The notes beneath the pieces were generated by a model. That model saw nothing but the letters and a program-made list of their open reading frames with translations. It was not told the origin of the DNA and did no database searches. Position numbers and translations under genes: made by a program. A stretch of 64,000 nucleotides of DNA from Diadema setosum. Taxonomy: Eukaryota; Echinodermata; Echinoidea; Diadematoida; Diadematidae. The stretch covers positions 29,181,447 through 29,245,446 of the forward strand of contig NC_092698.1 in assembly GCF_964275005.1 (NCBI RefSeq). Reading direction: 5' to 3'. Below are positions 25,651 through 38,794 of this stretch, in pieces (positions within the stretch are counted from its first letter, which is position 1; each line of letters begins with the position of its first letter).

Positions 25651-25840
25651 TGCTTGTAGTAACTTTGTCTTGATATTCTTCGTTGTCGAAGTACTGCTAA
25701 AACTTAGATTTTAGTCAGTGTCACACAAAATGAAAGGAATCCCACACAAAGCTGTTCTGGACGCAACTCAACGTGGCTTTTGAATGGCTATCTCATACTT
25801 ATTAAAAACATGATTACCCACACAAACAAAAGTCCTTTAA

Positions 25841-26307
25841 CCCTATTCTAACTGGGCTATTTGAGACCAAGTTTTTACTGGGGGGTCAATTTGACCCCCC
25901 CCCCCCCCCCCCCCCCCCTTTGAGATCTCGGCCGCCGATCGATGGCGCGATCGCCGTAAATTTTGCCTGAACATAGAAGCGGATGTCAACTACAAGATTA
26001 CATGGTCATACAATAGAAAAATAATGATTTTCTATTTTTAGTAAATTAGTTATGCAAATTTATGCATGAAATCATATTTTCACCTGTAACTCCATTAAAA
26101 AGACTGAAGGATTGCTAAATTTTTGTGCGAAAGAAAAACCCACAATCAATGTTAATTTCCTTTGTTTTTATTGTTTTTTTTTTTTACTTCAGTGAAAAAA
26201 GTCATGAAATTGCGCTGCAAAATCTCTGCGCGTTGCGGAATCATGGCGCGAAATGTCGGGGGGGGGGGGGGGGCCAATTTGACCCCCCTCCCCCAGTTAA
26301 GATATGG
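25841..26307. mobile_element. MITE starting CCCTA, flanked by TTAA
   Basis: The left end CCCTATTCTAACTGGG and the reverse complement of the right end, CCATATCTTAACTGGG, match; TTAA lies outside each (25837-25840, 26308-26311). Subterminal gtcaatttgaccccc / ggccaatttgacccccc blocks with long C and G runs also form inverted repeats. CCC-starting ends with TTAA duplications fit a piggyBac-derived element. Confidence 0.65.
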
Positions 26308-26311
26308 TTAA

Positions 26312-29300
26312 GCCTAGTCAAATCTACTGAGGAAGGGCGTCTGTTTGTGTGCGTGGGCGATTATGTGTGTGTGTGTGTGGGGGGGGGGTGATGGCGATTA
26401 TGTGATTCAGCAGCACAAGTGAGAAGAACAGCTGCTTATTGTTCCTATTGTGAAAAAGAACCTGATATTGAATGAAATTCAAAGAATATATTAAAAAATG
26501 TGTGTGTGTGTGTATGTGTGTGTACGTGTGTGTGTCTGTGTGTGTGTGTGCGCGCGCGCGTGAGTGTGTTTTTGTATTTGTGCGATTCCTTTTGTATTTT
26601 ACTAATCATTTTCAGCCTGCCTATTAATACCACTCAAGCTAAAGAATATCGCAACCATATTATGTTACAAATCATACCGTGACATGCACAAATATACTTC
26701 CGAAGGACAAAAATTTGGTCTTTAGATTTTAGTGGTGATTTTTTAGTGAATTCTTATCAAGAGGGTTCAGTTACCTGCATGAGTATTTTGTAGAAACACA
26801 GGCATTTGCAAAAGGTTTGGAAAAACGGTAAGATACTGAAAGGGCATTTGTTCGCAGTGCAGTTTCAGAAAATACATGCAGAGGGCCCGTCATTTTTACA
26901 CTTTTCCTTGGTTCTTGTGTGATTTTCTCCCTCTTCTTCTTACAATGATAATGATTTAAGCGTCCGTATAGGAGAGGAAAATACCTTTGGCAAAGTGAAA
27001 AATGGACGTGATGAAGACAGCCCTTCGAAATTTATTTCTCATAATTCGTAGAAACTTCTATATTTGTTATACTTGTATGTCAAGCTATTTGGCTACCGTA
27101 TAACGCCTACACACAGAGATGCTTTGAAGCTGAGTGAGGAAAAAAAGATTAAGTAAATGAATTTCAGGGGGATGGGCTACTTTTCATGGATGCTTAATTC
27201 TTTTATTACAATTTTTGTTTATTTGACTGTAATGCGACGGACCTTTGTCTTCTAATAAATAAACGGAGAAATATGTTGCTTTTCACTTTGGACCCTGTAT
27301 TTCACAGCTATCTTACTGTTCCCGTGCTCATGTTTGACGTGATCTCGATAAATAGGATTGTGAGGAAATGAGTGTCTGAATTAGGCTGAAATGAATAGTC
27401 TGTTACTCAAGAATCAATGCGCCATGTGATGACATTCAAGAGCTCAGACTCATGCAGTCGCCATGGATACGAGATCAACACGAGTTAAATTGATTCGTAT
27501 TAATAACCTCAAAACACAGCATGTCACATCTTCATGTTAAACATGACTGTACATTGTTCCTTTGACTCGCCTCGCCCTCCGGGTTTTCTTTTCTTTTCCA
27601 TTACCCCCAGGGTGATACCCCCAGGTTTGATATCTGTCTGAGTTGTTATTGGAGTGTGTCATCCCATTCCATAATATTTCAAAGAGGAAACAAAAAAAAA
27701 AGAAAGATAGAAATGATTAAAGATTAAAGATTTCTTTGAGGTCTCCATTCTCACGTCATCATGCGCAAAGTTCAGGCATGCACGTTAAGTCAGCGCTGTT
27801 ATGATTGGCTGCGGATTTGATCAACCTACTTTGATGCGATGGGGTATTTACATTAGCTAATATAATGCAAGATATAATATGTATTGTCATACTATTCTTC
27901 TCAAACAAGTCTGGCAGCATTGCGTATACATTGCATTTGGAGGCAGGAAGTTATGAGATGTCATTTTTTTTTAGTCTTTGTGGAGGGCTGCGCCTCTTCC
28001 GGCTTCACATAATACGTGCAGTCTCTCAGAAGTTGATTTGTTTACCTCCCCGTCGTTGGTCTTCGCTTATGAATATCAGAAAGGTGCGTCTGTGATTGAT
28101 GCTTGCCAATGTTTGCAGCATCAGTCTGTTCCCCTAAAAGTCAACACAGGTGTGTGTAGGTTATTGCAACTATATAAAAATATAAACGCAATGGATAACA
28201 GCTTTCTTCTTATTTCACGTTGAAAACAAAAGAAGAAATTAAGTGAGGCATTGTTTGTAGGTCAAAGCAAGATTTTTTTTTTCAGGCGTTGATGTCAGGC
28301 ATTTCTGCTAGTAATATCATTGTTTCATACAAAACGTGGAAAACTCTGAAATTCGATAACTTTCTAAACTCCATGTCCGAATTTGGTGAAACATCTACCA
28401 TTCTTATCACCTGGATACACTTTCCGTATAGAAGCCAACTCTATAGCCTAGTGGAATTTAAGCGGACCTCATGTATCAACCCCTCTAAAATTTCAGGAGT
28501 AAACAAAACCTCACGGTTTACTTTGAGACCACATTAAATCTTTTTTTTTTTTTTTGCAGAATATTAGGAATTTGGGGAAAGAAGCTTTGATACATTAATA
28601 TCGGTGTAAGATATATATTATTTTCGGGTTTCATACTTAATTTTTCGGCCCCATTTTTCATCCCAGTGGCTCGCCGTCTTGCAAATCAAACAGCTGTTAG
28701 CAACTTTCAAAAGTGCTATAGATAGTTCCATAATCTCTCGAGTACTTCTTGATAACTGTTGATGTCTTTTTATTTCTAAGACCCCTTCAGCAAGTTTTAA
28801 GTACTTCGACAAGGTCCGAGAGAATTCGTGTTTCCGGTATCATGCTTTTAGCTACCTTTTTAGCCATATCCCTACTTCAACTCCAGTTCTTGTCCCTATA
28901 AGAATACTCTACCCCTCACCCTTTCCACACTCCTCTCTTTAGAGAAAGAAAAAAAAAAAGGCAGAACGATAGTGAAACTTGGCAACAAAGATATGCGTGG
29001 GTAAGATCTGATGGAGAATATGATCAGGCAGTTAACAACGGGTATAAATTGTCCGTAATGAAGATGTACTCGGCAATGTTACAATTATGAAGGGAAAAAT
29101 GTCCCATACGGTCACGTTAAATTGTATAGAACGCAATTATACTGATGGCGATTGGGGTAAAAGTACAATATTGGTTATGTGCACGTGCAAGCTAATGAAA
29201 TTCGAGAAGGTTCATATTACGACAACGGGGAGCAACATGTATTTATGAATCTATACATTGATTCCTTCCACTCGCTCCCTGCGCAATAAATGTGAGATGA

Positions 29301-29756
29301 ATCGTCAGGAGATATTTGGGAACAGTATGCCTGTATGCACAGGAATACATATAAGCCAACTTGTCACACACACCAGACATATTATCAAACACCTACCGGC
29401 TTACTGCTGTTCAAAGCCTAGCTAAGCTGAACTGAACTGAACTGGACTGACTGAAGTTATATTTGTCAAAACGCGCAATGCATAACAAGAACTACTTCTA
29501 AAGTTTTGGTTACAGGATGTTTTTTAAGGGACAGCGGCAACTGACTCGTAACGTGTAATACTCTTATTCTCTAGCCGATGAGCATGTCCATATTTAGATT
29601 GCAATATATATGTAGATGATGTTTTATAGTAATTGTACAATATATCTTTAAACCTTTATAAACATGTAAATATGTGGTGTTGCATACAACATTAATTCAA
29701 AGACACTGTATAGTCAGTGTGGTCTCAATCACTGTCAGACATTCACACAATGTGTG
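26312..29756. other. Intergenic DNA, nothing recognised
   Basis: AT-rich single-copy-looking DNA with (GT)n tracts at about 26360-26380 and 26500-26560. Short open frames show no motifs and no paired splice sites. Confidence 0.4.
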
Positions 29757-29995
29757 TGAGCACTGCGGTATAGTGGATTAGACTCTGGACTTTCAAAAAG
29801 AGGTCCTAAGTTCGAATCCAGCCATGTTCTCACACGCCCCTGGACGAACTTTTCTTATCTTCCGTGTCTCTCTTAACCCAGCAGGTGTAAAAATGATTAT
29901 CTGACAGTCTGGACATTAGCAAGGCCCTCTGGAAGAGTAGTGTTAACATTGTAGATGCTATACACTGGATTAATACGACCATAATACTGTCATCA
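29757..29995 (+). mobile_element. tRNA-derived SINE
   Basis: It has an A box tagtggattag (about 29771-29781) and a B box gttcgaatcc (29810-29819) with tRNA-like spacing. A long non-tRNA body follows (cttaacccagcaggtgtaaa ...). The tRNA half does not fold to a complete acceptor stem, so it is a SINE. Confidence 0.65.
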
Positions 29996-31369
29996 TTAAA
30001 AGTGAGCTTTCAGTCTTTTGGTTGGCAAATAAATGTTCGATATGAAGCCGGTACTGTTCCTGTATTACCAGGTAAGAAGCAAATGACTCACTCAATCTTT
30101 TAACCCGCCAATCATAATAAGGAATCACCAATGACATAAATGTGACGTACTATATAAGTGAATATAGAGTGCATCGAATGGATACTATAATGTGAGGGTT
30201 GCCGAATATTGGGTAATAAAGACATTTTAGCATATTCTCATTCACTCTTTTGAAGAAGAAAGTCAAAGTTTCCACAAGTTGTTCTCAGAAAGTGATATAC
30301 TCTTTTTCCGGCCTTTTTTTTCAGCGTGGAGTTTTCGACCTGCTAGTCAACAGGATCTCCCTTAAAAAAAGGGGGAGGAAACAGCTTACGGATCAGGAAA
30401 ATGGATTTAAGAGTGGCTAAAATTGCATCAAGTTATTACCAGTAACTGTATTAATCCTCTGGTTAAAGATCACATTATTGATAGAAAATACAGTGCAAAC
30501 TGTTTAAAAGATATCATATTGCTGCATATACTTTTTAGTAAATGGTGCAGGTTGACGTATATAAATTTATGAAACGATTGATTCTAGTAGTAACTTATGG
30601 CGTAGTAAACACGGTAAACACGATATGTGTCTTTGAAAAGGGAGGATGCGACAAGCTGAGGTTGTCTTTCATTTTAAGGCAGACTATAGCGAGTTGCATA
30701 GATACATTAAAGAAGAAGATCAGAATCAAAGGCGAAAAAAGGTAATATTCTATTTTAGGTGAACAGAATGTGTACGTATATAAGAGGAAAATCAATACTG
30801 AAATAGCTAAAATAAGGCAAAAATTTATACCGTAATGCGTGTAGAATTTGACAACATAAACGAATCAAACGGGGTGTGCATGTGTGTGCATCGTAATGTG
30901 AATGTTTACGTGCTACGCTGGCCGACCGTGGCTGGGTGTCTGAATATATGATACCGAGACATTGATGAGAGCAAAGCAAACATGCAAATTCCAATTGATG
31001 GCGAAAATCCTAGCACTTCAAAATGAACCGGAGTATAATCCCCGTTTTATTTGAAGTATTCGCAGATTAACGGGACTGACGATGGTGACCTAATTATATA
31101 AGGCTGCGTTACACGATTCCCCAACTTTGGGGCGGCGGGGCTGAACAGAATTCCATCCCAATTTATTATGTCTGCAATATTATGAAAGAAATAAAACCAC
31201 CTGGTATGTTAATATCAAGAATCATGGATGACTTACCGACTTGTCTTGCTTATCTTATATTCTAATCTATGACATGATTAATTGTATCTATTTTGATTGT
31301 GCATGGGGCATTACTCGTCTTGTTCTTGGCGGAGAATCGATCTCTTTGCCCCAAGATGGGGCGTTTGCC
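29996..31369. other. Intergenic DNA, nothing recognised
   Basis: AT-rich, with no exon-like segment that could be supported on either strand. Confidence 0.35.
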
Positions 31370-31575
31370 ACAGTAACAAAGTCCGTATTGGTGATTGGTC
31401 CAATGCCCGCCGTGACGTCGCGCTCACGAGTACTAGTACTCAGTCTACCGGCAGCGTTCGCTCGCACTGTGCAAAACGTGAACATTTTATTTTTCGTCTC
31501 GCGAAGTCTCGCGTGCAGATTTCGGTGCACGAGATTATGAGAGAAGGCAACAGGCTTTGCGAGATCAATTGCTGA
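31370..31575. promoter_or_regulatory. Candidate promoter: paired CCAAT boxes and CRE-like site in a CpG-rich patch
   Basis: Inverted CCAAT boxes (gattggtccaat, 31393-31404) stand 8 nt before TGACGTCG (31413-31420, CRE-like). They sit in a locally CpG-rich stretch (cgctcacgag, tctcgcgaagtctcgcgtg) within AT-rich DNA. It lies about 2 kb upstream of the first visible exon of gene C and could drive it, or act in both directions. No transcription start can be fixed from sequence alone. Confidence 0.4.
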
Positions 31576-33359
31576 TGTCTTTTAGAAGTACACTGCTCGC
31601 ATTATTTTTAGACAAATATTGAAATAATACCTTACAGAATATGCACATCTTTTTAACAAAAATATTATCAAAACCAAAACAATTTATGTGAGGAAGAAAA
31701 CCGGCTTTCTTTTTTTTTCTGCATTTTGTAAGGTGTCAGACTTTGCTGGATCCTGACCCTTCTACAAATTGGACGGCAACACCAATTGCATCGTTAGAAA
31801 GCCAAAACTCTAGCGAACATTTTGATAGCAGTCTCGTTTGGGCTCAAAAATAAAACATTTTCGCTATTTGTCTTCAAAGTGACGGAAATTTTGTGAAACG
31901 ACGCGGACTCCGAAACCGGCTTCCACTGTTTCTCTACGGTACGTGTCCGTATTACGTCACTTTATCGTTATTTTTTAGTTGTGCGACGCAGTGCCTTCTG
32001 TGCGACTGTAGTCCCGTACATAAAGAACCATGGGGGATTATTAAATCTAATACAGCTGTAACTAGTCAGTGTAAAATTTTAGATAACACACTGTCAGTTG
32101 TCTATTAAAAGTCTAAACACCGTAGAACGGAAGTTCTACACACTTGTAGATTAGCTGTAAGTGTAACTGGTAACAGTAACCTACAATTTGTAGGTTGCAC
32201 TCGTAATTCGTGCATGTTTGTTTCTGACTTGCATGAAATATCTATAGACTAGAAACTCTACAGATCTAAGGCTTGTTGAATACAGTCAAAAAAAAAAGTT
32301 GTAAATTCAGTAGGTTGTAGCCGATACTCTTGAGTCTTATTAAAAAACCCATCAAGTTTATGTAGGGCTAGGGGGCCTAGTTAAATGTTTAAATTTGTGG
32401 AAGTCCGGTAAGATAAAGAATGCAAATGGTAACTTTTAAAAAAGTTTTTGGTCTGTCTGTTTATTTCATACTATTAATCTGCGCATCGCGCATGCCTTTC
32501 TTTGAAGTTTGATCTACAGTTGTACAAGATCTACCCACCCACATGTGATATTTCTTACAGTGCTATAATTATCCATGAATCATGATCAAGCAAAATAAAG
32601 TAGTAGTACTTGTACCAAGAGTTATTAATCGTGAATTACATGTGGTTCAATCATAAAAATTGTACGGTCCTTGGCGTAACATTTTCTTAGAGTTAGACCA
32701 TCGGTATCCGTCTCTTCACTGTGGGATTCTTAATAAATTACTGACATTCATCACTGTCATTGGGACACGTACAGCTGACCATACATGTCCCAATGTAAGA
32801 TAAGAAGTCTGTCGTGAAGAGACAGATACTGTCGGTCTAACTTTTTTTGGTACCTCACCAAATGATAGTTTCATCCCAATCGCAACAAACAAAAATTGTT
32901 TTACGTTAACTTTTACAAAGTGATATATACCACATGTATAGAAGAAGAAGAAGAAGAAGAAGAACTGAATGTACAACTGTAGTAAAGGCACACGGCTGGG
33001 CCTACATGTACAAATGTAGCACATTGATTGACTGTTTTCAGAGTTTATTTTTCATCAAATTAATTTTTGTTTTATTTTCCTGGCTGTACACAGGTTGTGA
33101 TGTACAAACAGCTGTACACTGTTGTCGCATTGCATCTGTTCAGGCTAATGTGTACATGTAGACCTTGGTTTTCAATTAGGCTAACTACAAGTACGTCCGC
33201 GTTAAAAAATTTTAGGGTGTCTACCCGTCAATTCGAAGCTTTAGGCTATCATTGTACATTTATATAACTATTAGAGAATAGATCAGTAACCATGGTAACT
33301 GGAATCTATCATACATTGTATTTTGATTGTTTAACATCTTCTTTCTGAATTCCTTGCAG

Positions 33360-34827
33360 TCAAAATACTGGACATTCAAGGAAAGTTCCTGGCTTCGAAC
33401 TTCATCATGTAGCACATTCCACTTACTGAGTCGGTTCCCAGAAATGCAGAAACTCCACTGTGGGATAGCTCCTTCAAGCAAAATGACCGAGTAAGTAAAT
33501 TCATGTTCTGATCTTTCTTTTTTTCCTCCTTTCTTTCTTCTGCAGATTTAAGTCCCTCCTTCAGACTCCAGTTCTGAAGATTCTTGCAGTAGTCTGGGTT
33601 GTCATATGAAGATATAATATTTTTAACGCTGTATAGTGTACTACTCCACCTGGGGTTTTCACCCTGATCTTCACAAGTAGTGTTGTTCATCTTTTAATGT
33701 CCTATGTACAATTTGTACGCACACTGTATGTAAAAGAAAGTCTATAGTACTGTAAGGAGATGTCCTTAAAAAATGAAATAAAATAATTATACTTTTGTAG
33801 GGTTTTGTTTGTTTTTGCATGTCAACATTAATGTCCATAGCTCTTGAAGATGGCTGGTACCATTAGCATAACAGTAGGGAAAGGGGGTGTCAACCCCCCC
33901 CCCCCCCCCATCATTTTCCTGAATGATACTCACTAAACAAAAGGGTAATAATTCTGACATTTGTTGTGTGTGTGTGTTGGCGGGTATTGAGCAAAATCCT
34001 GTGAGAATTTATCTCTCTCTTTCTGTCTTTTCTGTTTTTGCTTTTCTTTTTCTTTTTTTTTTCTTTTTTTTTTGGGAGGGGTCCAATCATTTGCACTGGA
34101 ATTTAAAACTATGAAATTCATTAAAATCTTTTCCTGAAATATAAAATTTGTTCTTTATCTTTGCTTGTATAGCATTTATAGATTCATTGAAACATTTTTT
34201 TTTGAAAATATTTTTCTTGAGTTTCTTTGATGTTTAACAGTGCAGTCATGATGTTTATTTTCTTTCCTTTTCTGCATTTCTTTTATAGATGGCTGAAGGT
34301 TCACATCTATGGTGTTTCAATGGTACAGAATCTGGAACTGGATCGAAATGATGCACAAGTATTTGTTACCCTGGAGCAAAAAATCTCTTATTTAGTGGAA
34401 AAGATTGAACTGTGTGACATTGACACTAGTGGAGGTGATGCAGCACTTTTACGCGTATGTAGGTACAAACAGCCTTTCGTCAAGTGTGCGGAATATTGAT
34501 AGACATTCTTCTCAGAAGTTATATAACTTAGCACATGAAAAGTACCCAACAACAAAAATCCTTTTGAGTGGAATTCTTGCCAGGTTGGGCTGTGATTGTT
34601 TGCACGATAGATACCCGGGTTTACCGGTACATATGATAATACGTTGCAACCAAATTGTTCAACTGCTCTTGCATCAACTTGTGTAAAATTTTACTTTGTT
34701 CATTACAGCAAATACAAAGGCTGTTCATGAAAAGGCAACCTTTAGGAAGCGTGAAAGAAGAAACTTAAAACAAAATCGCAAACTAACAAACAAACAAAAA
34801 TGGAAAAAACGTAAGAGTGGCCGGTGA
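33360..34827 (+). CDS. Gene C: small gene of unknown function with a basic C-terminus
   Basis: Three exons join in frame: 33360-33490 (acceptor ttccttgcag, donor gtaagt), 34289-34458 (acceptor ttttatag, donor gtaggt) and 34709-34827 (acceptor cattacag, ending TGA). They give 139 visible residues. The first exon starts at phase 0 and probably has further exons upstream. Exon 2 encodes WLKVHIYGVSMVQ and VTLEQKISYLVEKIELCDID, which looks like a real helical protein. The C-terminus is very basic (KATFRKRERRNLKQNRK, KWKKRKSGR), as in many nucleolar or RNA-binding proteins. I do not recognise the family. If the exon 2 donor is not used, the frame reads on to a TGA at about 34499. A poly(A) signal follows at 35018. 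Confidence 0.5.
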
Positions 34828-35017
34828 AGAAGGATGGCCCCTCTTCTAAAGCCTCCCGATTTCCAACTCAGCCACCCAACCCCTTCAAGGGGTTTACATC
34901 CCGTATGAGTACAACTGTATATTTCATCTGGAGACGGATGCTGACACAGTAACGGAATGTGAGACAGTGAAAGAAAGTATGTGTTTGTTACACTTTTCCT
35001 GTTTAAGCCATTGTAAA

Positions 35018-35023
35018 AATAAA
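35018..35023 (+). promoter_or_regulatory. Candidate poly(A) signal for gene C
   Basis: AATAAA lies in ttgtaaaaataaacattc, about 190 nt after the gene C stop codon. Its spacing supports the proposed 3' end. Confidence 0.4.
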
Positions 35024-36034
35024 CATTCTTGCTTTTAATCATTTGCTATGTTTGAGAAGATTCTATAGGCACCCACAGGTATGCCTGTATAATGTACAAA
35101 ATATAAGCCAGAAGTCCGTTTCAGTAAAGTTAGATATAATATGTACATGTACAATGCACATTGAGCTTCCTAAAAATGCAATTAACATTATCAAGATTTC
35201 ATTACAAAAGTTTACCGATTTTGAAAAAATGTTAGTTTTCTAAGTGTTGCATGATTAAGCAAAATGATAAGTGCATACAGTATTTTGGTGCATTGTATTT
35301 GCATTTGATTTTTTTTTTCTGAAAGAGAAGCAGTTATTGGCACAATGTATGTGATTTTGTTTTCACATATATTATTAAACATAAGTTATGTTGGGATTCA
35401 TGTGTGCTGTCTCTATGTTATTTTGTGATGATTGGAAGGACTTGCTTCTTGTGTTTTGTATGAGCATGTTTCTTTTGGGGAAAAAAGTGTGTTGCATGTC
35501 TCCAATGCAGAATGAGAATATCAGTTTGTATGTTGATAAATTCCCTGAAGACTTCGACCACCTCCACCGCCAGCACTACCTGGTATAGGCTTATCCCTTC
35601 ATAAACTGTACATGTACCATCAAATGTTATTATTCACAAATGTACATTGTATAATGTGTGACAAGGATGTGATTATATTTTGCCCATTTAAAGCTGTGTA
35701 TATTTACAGTCACACATTTTTATTTAAGTATAATCTCAATGAAATGATCTACATAGATTTTTTTTTTCTAATCAGCGGTTGAAATTTAGAAGCCTATTAA
35801 TAAATAACAACAATTCAACAAGCAATATAACAAAGAATCACAACTATCAAAAAAAGAAGCTTGTCAAAATTCAAGACAAACAAATAATTATAACCAGAAT
35901 ACAGTTCCTATATACATGTGTAATTTGAAGAAAACTTGTTTAATCAACACATTGAATAGCACAGCTATGCTTGTTCAGTATTTTCTCAACTACGGTAGTC
36001 GTCATTAACTCGATTACAGGACAATTAGTTACCC

Positions 36035-36068
<34 letters not shown>

Positions 36069-37029
36069 TATGCATGCTTCTACCGAATTTGATATGTTGT
36101 TTGTTTCTTGTGCAGATGTGTCGGTAAATTCCCTGAAGATGCTAACCATTCCCCCACCGACTCTGCATACCGGTACCATATAACTCATAACAAACGATTC
36201 ATTCACAAAAAGTATAAAAGTCTGACAGGGTTTATAACCTGTAAGTTTTATCTTGGCCACTGTTAATTTTTGTGTAGAATCAGAAACCCATTTTAACTAG
36301 ATATATCAAAACAACAATTACATGGCAACACTTGTATCTTGTCAACAAGTCGTGATGTACACGATCACACGACCAAGGCCGAGCTATACAGTAGGTATGG
36401 CCCTCTGGTAGTGCAACTGAACAGCACAATTTTCAATATGTGGGACTGATGTAAGTTTTTGTGGACGTGAGTCATTTTCTCTCATTTACGACAGTGATAT
36501 AAGAAAAAAAAAAGACAGAAAATATCATTCTGATAATTGTTACACAAAAAAGCAACAATGAACAGAATTTGAAGCGATTCTAGCGTTTTTGGAGTGCTTC
36601 GAGTTGCCCTCGTTCATTCAGCAGAATCGCCATGCCGATGATGTCACAGCGCGGGGTTGTGATTGGCTAACTAAGGTCGTCTGCGACTTCGCCAAGTTTT
36701 GAGCATTTTTGGATGTGTACATGGATGCTATTTTGCTGGATCCTGACCCTTCTACAAGCAATGGTTAAAAAATAGTGGTATTTCTGAAAACCTAGATAAA
36801 TTTCGCTTCGAATGATGTATGATTTTAGTGGGCTCAGAAGCAAATGATATTGAAATATACAGTCCTTTCTCAATTTTTGATCTTGTGATTTTGATCTCAC
36901 TTTTATCCTCCATTTACTATATTTTTCTGAGTGAGGAAAATTTTTATTTTTACATGTCTAGTACATTTCGTCCTTAAACATAAAGATGCAAAAGAAATCG
37001 TTGAAAAGCATTGATTAGTCATGGAAATA

Positions 37030-37370
37030 TCGCAGTTTGAAAAGGGGATGTTTTCTTCGGTTCGAGACGTCATGTGAAGGTCACCGCGACCGCGCTGAAA
37101 ATAAAATAAGCGTCTTTTCGGAGGCCTGCCGGTTGACTGTACTGGCTCCAGGAACCAGCGCTGACGCCAGGAAAGTCCAACTTGCGGCACCTCGCCTTGA
37201 CATTGGAGTGCGGCGTCGTGAGGTTTTGCGCACTACAAAAACAGCAGTAGTAGCCCTGGAGTTGGAATTGGAAAAATGGTCGGGAGCCCTCACTGCGAAA
37301 AGTCACTCCCAAGATACGTCTCTAGCAATTTGTTGGCTAGAAGGAAACTCTAGCTGGGACCTTACCGCGT
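37030..37370. other. GC-rich segment, possible untranslated first exon
   Basis: This segment is richer in GC and CpG than its surroundings (caccgcgaccgcgctg, gtgcggcgtcgtgagg) and ends near a donor-like cttaccgc/gtaagt at about 37369. It is open on both strands but matches nothing I recognise. It could be a first exon of copy B (6.3 kb upstream of its coding start) or of another gene. Confidence 0.25.
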
Positions 37371-38794
37371 AAGTTAGCCCTACTTTGTAAATCAGCAGAT
37401 GACAATTAAAATTGGCATCTTTACGAATCTCCTCTCACAAGAATGATTAATAGAGAAAACTTATAAGTTCTCTCTATAGAGGAACAGGCAATCAGCAACC
37501 AACAGCATTTAAAAGTGTTATTTTTGGATCACGTTTACTAGATCGGATATTCTGTGTCACATGTATTTTTTTATCAAGGAGATGACTGGGATATATATAC
37601 AGAAAAAGTGATTCTTTCTGAAAGGCATGATTTTGACACAAAATGTTTCAAGCCTCGCTCAACGATAACTGCACTAGTCTCATACTTTTTTTTTCCAGAA
37701 ATTACAAGCCTTGCTTTTAAGTGGACCACTTTTTTCTATACTCACTTTTCTGTCAACCTTTCAAAGTATGTATTGGTGAACTTGGTTATTGTGCATAATT
37801 GTATATACATATTTCATCTTGTTTTATACTTTACAATCCATGCACTTTGCGTTATGATTTTTTTTAATTTCAAATTCATCAGACAATGTGATTGTGTAAT
37901 GCATGCTTTGTATTTTGTATCTCTATTTTGTTGAATGAAAATTGAAAGGTTGTTGAATCAGGCAGGTAAAATAATTGGAGAAATTTCAGCCTTGATGACA
38001 TGTGTACTGTCCGCATTGTTAGGACTGGGAACGTAGCAACAGAGTAGATTTCTGGAGTTTTTAACATCATGCCAATTGACTCGGTTTTATGCCACGTTTT
38101 TATACGATTGTTCTTTCCAGTTTGATTTTGCATGCATGTTCAGTTATTTTTCTATCTATCATGTACTATTTCGTGCTATTTTTTTGGATATATTTTGGAT
38201 ATATTTTGGATTTGTTATGTTTCGTCATTATTTCATATGTAAAAATCCCGCATTGAATTTCCTGTAATGCTTTTTATTGGGCAATTGAAATGAATTGAAT
38301 TGAATTGAATTTGAAATACTGCAGTAAATAGAATTGAATTCAATTGAACAAAAATAATGGAAACTCATGGGTAAACCATCCCCTTCCTCAAGAGAAGGAA
38401 AATAATTTAGGCTGTTATGCTCTTTGCGCTTTTTTTTTTTTCTTTTACACAAGTTGGCATTATTATTAGACGCTTGCATACGGGGCATGACAGTAACCTA
38501 AGAAGGTTGCCGGCTTGTACATCGGATGAATCATAGGCCTAACTCCATTGAGAGTTTCTGACACGTCTGTGACTCCTTGCCATTAATATGATTATTTTTT
38601 TCTCTTTCAGGCTACCATCAACAATGAAGCATCTGCTTAAAATGGCAGACGCCTTCATTTTCTCTTATAAATTGGAATCAATTGTTGACTCCTTTCATTT
38701 CAATGTTCAAACATTTTGAGAAATTATCGCGACTTCCATGTTGCGCATTCATTAAAGTAGATTTTTGGTCAAATACATTCATGCAGCCATGCAG

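Noticed and set aside
29757-29830. Possible tRNA gene
   Set aside because: A and B boxes are present, but the sequence does not close an acceptor stem and continues into a SINE body.
33376-33690. Minus-strand 104-codon frame overlapping gene C exon 1 (MNNTTCEDQGENPRW...)
   Set aside because: The + strand has the better splice signals and in-frame continuation; without transcripts the minus frame is not supportable, though it looks partly protein-like.
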